A stretch of 64,000 bases of DNA from Paraglaciecola sp. L1A13 (GTDB lineage: Bacteria; Pseudomonadota; Gammaproteobacteria; Enterobacterales; Alteromonadaceae): the NCBI RefSeq assembly GCF_009796745.1, contig NZ_CP047024.1, positions 4,340,001 to 4,404,000 on the forward strand. Direction: 5' to 3'. Shown in pieces: positions 58,796-64,000 of the stretch; position 1 is the first letter of the stretch, and the number at the start of each line of letters is the position of its first letter. The notes beneath the pieces were generated by a model. The model ran no database searches. It worked only from the letters and a program-made list of their open reading frames with translations, and was not told the DNA's origin. Both the position numbers and the translations under genes were made by a program.

Positions 58796-61006
58796 ATGGA
58801 ACAACAATCTGCTCTACAAGACCTTAAGCATCTATTGGCGAACGCGCCTTCTTTATTAAGTGTTTACGACTCGCTGGAACCTATGTTGCTGAAATTATTT
58901 AAAGCGCAACGTATGAGTATTTTCCAGCGTAGGATGCAACATCAAGATCTGGTGGCTCGTTTTAAAACAGGTAACGAAGTACAGGAAATCAAAGTTCCTA
59001 TTAGCCCCCATTCTATCGCCGGTTATGTAGCGCTTAGTCAAACCCCCCTCATTATTAATGATCCATATAGTAGCGATGAATTATCGGCGATTCACCCTCG
59101 ATTGAAATTTGCGGATAAGTTCGATAAACACTCTGCATTTAGGACACAGAATTTAATTTGTATTCCTATATTAAACGCTGGTGTGTTAATGGGCATTATG
59201 CAGATTATTAATAAGAATGACGGTGCTTTTCAATCGGCCGATTTGGCACTCGCCGGCAAAGTTGCGCAAACGCTAGGCAACAAATTTCGCTATGAACTCG
59301 GTGGCACCAGCCAACCTTTTGATTATCTTGTTCATAGGAAAGTAATCGATGAGCCGACCTTAAATAAATTTGTACAAGCAAATCCTGAGCACGAACTACT
59401 TGTTCAGCGCTTAATGACCGAGAAACGTATCCCTGAGGACGAAATGGGTATCGCCCTGTCGGTTCACTATCAAGTGCCATATATGGGTTATAAACCTGAC
59501 CGTTTTAGACTTTATCAAAGTGATAGCAAACTCAATCTGTCTTATCTCAAGCGCAATTTTGTCGCCGTTATCACTGATTCGACTGATCGACCCACCGTAC
59601 TTATGGCGCAACCAAGCAATGCTAGTCTTTTGATGGAAATCGAAAGTGCTTTGGGGATAGATAGCTATGGTATATCCGTGGCACTGCCCAATACGATTTT
59701 GCAATATCTTGGAGAAGCCAATGGAGGTGGTGCTGGCCCTGGCGCAATGGATGAAATACTTGATGAAATCGGTACTAGCGGTCAGGAGACCGATGAGCAA
59801 ATGGATGATATGTCTGACGATACGCCTGCAGTCGTGCGCCTTGTTAGTCGGATATTGCATGATGCTAAAAGGCTCGAAGCATCAGATATACATATAGATG
59901 CAGAAAAAAATGCACCAACGCGTGTACGTATGCGTATTGATGGTGTCTGTCGAGATATTACCCAAGTACCCGCTTCTCATCACAATGCTGTCATCGCGCG
60001 TATTAAAATCATGTCTAATCTTAATATTGCCGAAAAACGTTTGCCCCAAGATGGCAAGTTGGCTTTCAAATTATCCGGTCAAATAATAGAAGTGCGCGTA
60101 GCGACTATTCCGACTGTTGCGGGCGAAGGCGTCGTCATGCGAATTCTTGCTACGGGTGGAGCATTGCCTATGGAGAAAATGAATTTATCCCCTGCTAATC
60201 ATCAAACCATTTTAAGGATGATTGAAAAGCCCCACGGAATTTTATTAGTCGTTGGACCCACTGGCTCTGGGAAAACAACGACCTTACATGCGGTTTTAGG
60301 TCACATTAACACGCCGGACAAAAAAATATGGACCGCCGAGGATCCAGTCGAAATCACTCAACCTGGTTTACAGCAAGTTCAAGTAAACCCGCGGATCGGC
60401 TTCACTTTCGCCAGCGCGCTACGTGCTTTTTTGCGTGCAGACCCCGATATAATCTTAATTGGTGAAATGCGTGATAAAGAAACGGCTCATGCTGGCGTTG
60501 AAGCATCATTAACAGGTCATTTGGTATTTTCAACTCTACACACCAACTCAGCACCAGAAACCATAACTCGCTTGCTCGACTTAGGCATAGACCCGGTCAA
60601 TTTTACAGATGCTTGCATCGGCATTCTTGCCCAGCGACTTGTTCGCACCTTATGTAAGAGTTGTAAAGAAGCCACACCGGCCACCGATACAGATATGGAT
60701 TTTATTAAACGCCAGTATGGCGCTGACTACTTACCTGAGCTCGAACTGGCATCACCACTGATATTACACAAACCAAAAGGCTGTGAGATTTGCGGTAACA
60801 CAGGATATAAAGGCCGAACGGGTGTACATGAATTACTCAGCATGACGCCAGCGTTACGATCGCTGGTGTATAAAACGGCACCTGTAAGTCAGTTAAAAGC
60901 ACAAGCAATGAATGATGGTATGCGCACCCTGATTCAAGACGGCATTCTTAAAGTTATTAAAGGTGATACGGATATAGCGCAAATTCAAATGCTTGCCGGC
61001 GGGTAA
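58796..61006 (+). CDS. GspE/PilB-like secretion ATPase with N-terminal GAF domain
   Basis: A 736-residue traffic ATPase of the type II secretion/type IV pilus class. Residues about 15-165 form a GAF-like sensor domain (ISPHSIAGYVALSQTPLIINDPY; NLICIPILNAGVLMGIMQIIN). A GspE N-terminal-like domain follows to about 310, and then an acidic linker (TDEQMDDMSDD). The ATPase core has Walker A GPTGSGKTTT (about 486), Walker B DIILIGEMRD (about 550), His-box HLVFSTLHTNSA, and four zinc cysteines (LCKSCKEA about 620; CEICG about 663). All catalytic motifs are intact. No secretion, pilin or inner membrane platform genes are next to it, so it is an orphan ATPase whose partner system is elsewhere. Confidence 0.9.
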   Translation: MEQQSALQDLKHLLANAPSLLSVYDSLEPMLLKLFKAQRMSIFQRRMQHQDLVARFKTGNEVQEIKVPISPHSIAGYVALSQTPLIINDPYSSDELSAIHPRLKFADKFDKHSAFRTQNLICIPILNAGVLMGIMQIINKNDGAFQSADLALAGKVAQTLGNKFRYELGGTSQPFDYLVHRKVIDEPTLNKFVQANPEHELLVQRLMTEKRIPEDEMGIALSVHYQVPYMGYKPDRFRLYQSDSKLNLSYLKRNFVAVITDSTDRPTVLMAQPSNASLLMEIESALGIDSYGISVALPNTILQYLGEANGGGAGPGAMDEILDEIGTSGQETDEQMDDMSDDTPAVVRLVSRILHDAKRLEASDIHIDAEKNAPTRVRMRIDGVCRDITQVPASHHNAVIARIKIMSNLNIAEKRLPQDGKLAFKLSGQIIEVRVATIPTVAGEGVVMRILATGGALPMEKMNLSPANHQTILRMIEKPHGILLVVGPTGSGKTTTLHAVLGHINTPDKKIWTAEDPVEITQPGLQQVQVNPRIGFTFASALRAFLRADPDIILIGEMRDKETAHAGVEASLTGHLVFSTLHTNSAPETITRLLDLGIDPVNFTDACIGILAQRLVRTLCKSCKEATPATDTDMDFIKRQYGADYLPELELASPLILHKPKGCEICGNTGYKGRTGVHELLSMTPALRSLVYKTAPVSQLKAQAMNDGMRTLIQDGILKVIKGDTDIAQIQMLAGG

Positions 61007-61024
61007 GGCAAATCCAATCATAGT

Positions 61025-61040
61025 GTGAACATAAGTTCAC
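61025..61040. promoter_or_regulatory. Short perfect palindrome after the GspE-like gene
   Basis: GTGAAC-ataa-GTTCAC. It has no following T-run and lies between the ATPase stop and the next gene's start, so it may be an operator as much as a weak terminator. Confidence 0.35.
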
Positions 61041-61162
61041 ATAAATAATAAATTTACTAAGCTGTTCGTAGTAGGAAAACTGGTCTTCAAAAGTGAACTT
61101 TTGTATATTCCATCTGCGCTTTCAGGTGTGTCTTAATAATAATAATCGATCAGGGAAATAGT

Positions 61163-64000
61163 ATGTCTATAAATGTCGTTAACTGGGCTTTACTCAGTGC
61201 AATGTTAACTTTCGGGGGCGAAGCACTCAGTCGCAGCGAAATTCAAGAAAGTGAAGTTACCGTCGAACGTGAAGAAAAAGACAACAAACCGGAATGGGAT
61301 GTATTAAACCCACCGTTTGAGTTGCATGAAGTAAACATAGATACCGACGAGACCACTTGGTCTAGCCTTGACGTTTCGCCAAACGGCAAACAATTTGTAT
61401 TTGACATGCTGGGCGATATTTACATTAGCTCTATAAATGGTGGTGATGCGAAATCCCTGACCCAAGATTTTGCTTGGAACATACAGCCAACCTTTAGTCC
61501 TGACGGTAAAAAAGTGGCATTTATCTCTGACAGAGACGGCCTCTCGAATGTCTGGGTGATGAATATAGATGGCAGTGCAATGGTGCAGGTCACACAAGAG
61601 AAAAACAATTTAATTCATTCCCCCAAGTGGAGTCCTGACGGTCAATATATAGTCGCGAATAAAGGAATTATGTCTAGTCGAAGTATCCCCGCTGGGGAAA
61701 TTTGGCTTTATCACCATTCAGGTGGCGATGGTATGGTTATTAAAAAACGTGTAAATGGCAATTCAGACCAAAAGAATATCGCTGATCCTGCATTTTCTCC
61801 TGATGGAAAATACCTTTATTACACCCAAGATATTTCTTCTGGTAGTACTTTTGATTATAACCGTGACCCGCTAAAGGGTATTTTTGCCATTACGCGCTAC
61901 GACCTAACCTCTGGTGAAGAAGAACGCTATATCAGTGGTACCGGCGGCGCCGTTGTCCCTACTCCATCACCAGATGGCAAACACATTGCTTTTATCCGTC
62001 GAATAAAAGAGAAAACCGCTCTATTTATCAAAAATATCCAGACTGGGACTGAAACGCCTCTTTATTTAGAGCTCGAACGAGACATGCAAGAAGGCTTTGG
62101 ATCAGAAGGATATTTCCCCTATTTTGACTGGACCCCTGATTCAAAGACGATCGTGTTTTGGACGGCAGGGAAATTCCATAGTTTAGATGTGGAAACGCAA
62201 GCACTCAGCAATATCCCTGTTCGAGTCCAATCTAAAGTGCGATATGCCGACGCATTAAGATTTGACGTTGATGTTGCCCCCGATACATTCGATATTAAAA
62301 TGACGCGTTGGGCACAAAAATCTCCCGATGGTAAAAGCATCATATTTCAGGCATTAGGCAAGTTATATGTTAAAGATATTGAAAGCGGCAAAACGAAACG
62401 TTTAACCAAACAAAATGATCATGATGAGTATTACCCGCGCTTTTCACACGACGGCAAGCGAATCGTGTTTACCACTTGGAATGATCAAACCTTAGGAAGC
62501 GTGCGCACTGTATCATCATCAGGTCGCTCTGAAAAAGTGATTACGATTGCGCCTGGCCACTATATAGAGCCTAGCTTCTCCACTGACGATAAGCTTATTA
62601 CCTATAACAAGAAAACCGGTGGATATTTATTATCTCCCGAGTATTCGGTTGAACCAGGTATTTATATTGCGACAGCTAAAGGTAAGCAACATAAACGTGT
62701 GGCCAAAAGTGGTAGTGCTCCCCATTTCGCTGGTGACAATAGTCGAGTTTACATTACGCAGTCGGTGCCGGGCTCTGATTATCCTGAACAACAACTTGTT
62801 AGTGTTAATTTAAATGGCGAGGATAAGCGAGAACACTTATATGGAGCGGACAAAATAGCAGAGTATCGTTTGTCGCCAGACAAAAAATGGATTGCCTTTG
62901 TGTATCAATACAAGGCCTATGTGGCTCCGTTTACAGAAATTGGTAAGCGTCAGGACATCGGTCCTGCAAGCACAACTATTCCTATTAAGCAGCTATCTGA
63001 CCGCGCAGGCGAATATCTGACATGGCGCAGCGACAGTAAAGCACTGAGCTGGTATCACGCCGCAACATACTATGAACGAGAATTGAAAGATGCTTTTGCA
63101 TTTGTTCCCCAGGCAACGGAAAAACTACCTGAGCCAGTTACCGAAGGTATTTCGTTATCATTTAAACAAAAATCCGACAAACCATCAGGTTATAAAGCAC
63201 TCATTGGCGGAACAGTCGTCACCATGCGTGATGCTGATAATCAACAGGAAGTAATTGAAGATGCTGTCGTTATTATCAAAGACAATAAAATTTTTGCTGT
63301 TGGTAAACGCTCGGAACTTGAGATACCAAGCGGTGCCCAAGAAATCGATACTCGTGGCAAGACAATACTACCTGGCTTGATTGACTCACACGCCCACGGA
63401 GCACAAGGCAGTAACGAAATCATTCCCAATCAAAACTGGAGTATGTACTCAGCACTGGCATTTGGGGTTACCACTATTCACGACCCATCTAATGATACGT
63501 CTGAAATATTTTCCGCTGCTGAGTTACAAAAAGCAGGTAAGCGCGTAGCTCCGCGCACTTATTCAACCGGTACCATTATTTATGGCGCTGAAGCACTAGG
63601 ATATAAAGCTATTATCAACAGCTATGATGACGCATTAACGCATTTAAAACGCCTTAAAGATGCAGGGGCTATTTCAGTAAAAAGTTATAACCAGCCACGT
63701 CGCGATCAGCGTCAACAGATTTTGGCTGCAGCCCGCGAATTAGAACTGATGGTAGTGCCTGAAGGTGGCGGTAAGTACCAACAGAATATTTCTATGTTAG
63801 TCGATGGCCACACGGGTTTAGAGCACTCATTGCCAATTGCCAAGGGATATCAAGATTTAACATCACTTTGGCAACAAACTGATTTTGGTTATACCCCAAC
63901 CTTTGTCGTGTCTTATGGTGGCTTAATGGGCGAAGAATACTGGTATGATCGCACCGAAGTATGGAAGAACGAGCGTTTGCTACGTTACACCCCAAGCTTT
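61163..64000 (+). CDS. TolB-like beta-propeller/amidohydrolase fusion, 3' end missing
   Basis: The first 946 codons of a very large protein; the frame is open from the ATG at 61163 (AGG about ten bases upstream) to the right edge. A short hydrophobic N-terminus (VNWALLSAMLTFGGEALS) looks like an export signal. Residues about 50-640 hold repeated propeller blades with PD40-type motifs (FSPDGKKVAFISD, WSPDGQYIVA, FSPDGKYLYYTQD). From about residue 675 a metal-dependent amidohydrolase begins (GGTVVTMRD; ILPGLIDSHAHG with the HxH motif; carbamylated-Lys candidate AISVKSYNQP; His in VDGHTGLEHSLP). Related proteins are periplasmic hydrolases of unknown substrate. It is separate from the ATPase gene (156 bp between). 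Confidence 0.88.
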   Translation, partial: MSINVVNWALLSAMLTFGGEALSRSEIQESEVTVEREEKDNKPEWDVLNPPFELHEVNIDTDETTWSSLDVSPNGKQFVFDMLGDIYISSINGGDAKSLTQDFAWNIQPTFSPDGKKVAFISDRDGLSNVWVMNIDGSAMVQVTQEKNNLIHSPKWSPDGQYIVANKGIMSSRSIPAGEIWLYHHSGGDGMVIKKRVNGNSDQKNIADPAFSPDGKYLYYTQDISSGSTFDYNRDPLKGIFAITRYDLTSGEEERYISGTGGAVVPTPSPDGKHIAFIRRIKEKTALFIKNIQTGTETPLYLELERDMQEGFGSEGYFPYFDWTPDSKTIVFWTAGKFHSLDVETQALSNIPVRVQSKVRYADALRFDVDVAPDTFDIKMTRWAQKSPDGKSIIFQALGKLYVKDIESGKTKRLTKQNDHDEYYPRFSHDGKRIVFTTWNDQTLGSVRTVSSSGRSEKVITIAPGHYIEPSFSTDDKLITYNKKTGGYLLSPEYSVEPGIYIATAKGKQHKRVAKSGSAPHFAGDNSRVYITQSVPGSDYPEQQLVSVNLNGEDKREHLYGADKIAEYRLSPDKKWIAFVYQYKAYVAPFTEIGKRQDIGPASTTIPIKQLSDRAGEYLTWRSDSKALSWYHAATYYERELKDAFAFVPQATEKLPEPVTEGISLSFKQKSDKPSGYKALIGGTVVTMRDADNQQEVIEDAVVIIKDNKIFAVGKRSELEIPSGAQEIDTRGKTILPGLIDSHAHGAQGSNEIIPNQNWSMYSALAFGVTTIHDPSNDTSEIFSAAELQKAGKRVAPRTYSTGTIIYGAEALGYKAIINSYDDALTHLKRLKDAGAISVKSYNQPRRDQRQQILAAARELELMVVPEGGGKYQQNISMLVDGHTGLEHSLPIAKGYQDLTSLWQQTDFGYTPTFVVSYGGLMGEEYWYDRTEVWKNERLLRYTPSF

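Overview
The window is chromosomal DNA of a moderately AT-rich marine gammaproteobacterium of the Alteromonadales, most likely Alteromonadaceae (Alteromonas, Glaciecola or Paraglaciecola type). This placement is inferred from the gene families and gene order: mtnN-cbiB-btuF, DUF2721, DUF2982, mrcB-hrpB-thpR, a DcaP-type porin, a GlyGly-CTERM protease and an S10 ribosomal operon. It was not obtained from a database search. I see no tRNA or rRNA gene, insertion sequence, prophage, CRISPR array or integron. The content is mostly a housekeeping and envelope gene backbone with accessory secreted enzymes.

Left part (1-20 kb): the 3' part of a chemotaxis receptor, a DcaP-like porin, a methylthioadenosine nucleosidase/cobalamin salvage run (mtnN, cbiB-like, btuF), a gap with possible small ORFs, a DUF2721 membrane protein, tyrS, and a divergent M23 peptidoglycan hydrolase. 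These are followed by an Lrp-type regulator, an M14 aspartoacylase-like hydrolase, a secreted type-B carboxylesterase, parC, a secreted glucose/sorbosone dehydrogenase-like protein and a large BarA-like hybrid histidine kinase with a 7TMR-DISM sensor.

Middle (20-35 kb): DUF2982 with a 48-residue membrane protein. Next comes a run of secreted proteins: a reprolysin-like metalloprotease with a GlyGly-CTERM sorting signal and an overlapping lipoprotein, a small periplasmic protein and an MBL hydrolase. An FKBP follows, then a divergent LysE exporter/Lrp regulator pair, an astacin-like metallopeptidase without a signal peptide, a GDSL hydrolase and a P-loop kinase-like protein. This part ends with pyrB (with a hairpin leader), hemL, a class III nucleotidyl cyclase and a Dyp-type peroxidase lacking the usual distal aspartate.

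Right part (35-64 kb): glnK-amtB with a readable sigma-54/NtrC-type control region, a TonB-like proline-rich anchored protein, mrcB, hrpB and thpR, and purU. Then come an unassigned secreted protein, a porin / short phosphate-binding-like protein / PqiA-like membrane protein operon, a catalase and a GGDEF protein with a degenerate active site. A lipoprotein S41 protease lies tail-to-tail with a complete S10 ribosomal operon (rpsJ to rpsQ). The operon has its own promoter and attenuator-like leader and ends at a terminator, with no spc operon behind it. Last are a GAF-GspE fusion ATPase and the start of a giant beta-propeller/amidohydrolase protein that runs off the right end.

No single large unknown system is visible. 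The best candidates for something undescribed are the GlyGly-CTERM protease with its coupled lipoprotein and poly-G tract, the porin/PBP-like/PqiA trio, the Asp-to-Tyr Dyp peroxidase, the GAF-GspE fusion, and the pyrB and S10 leader structures.
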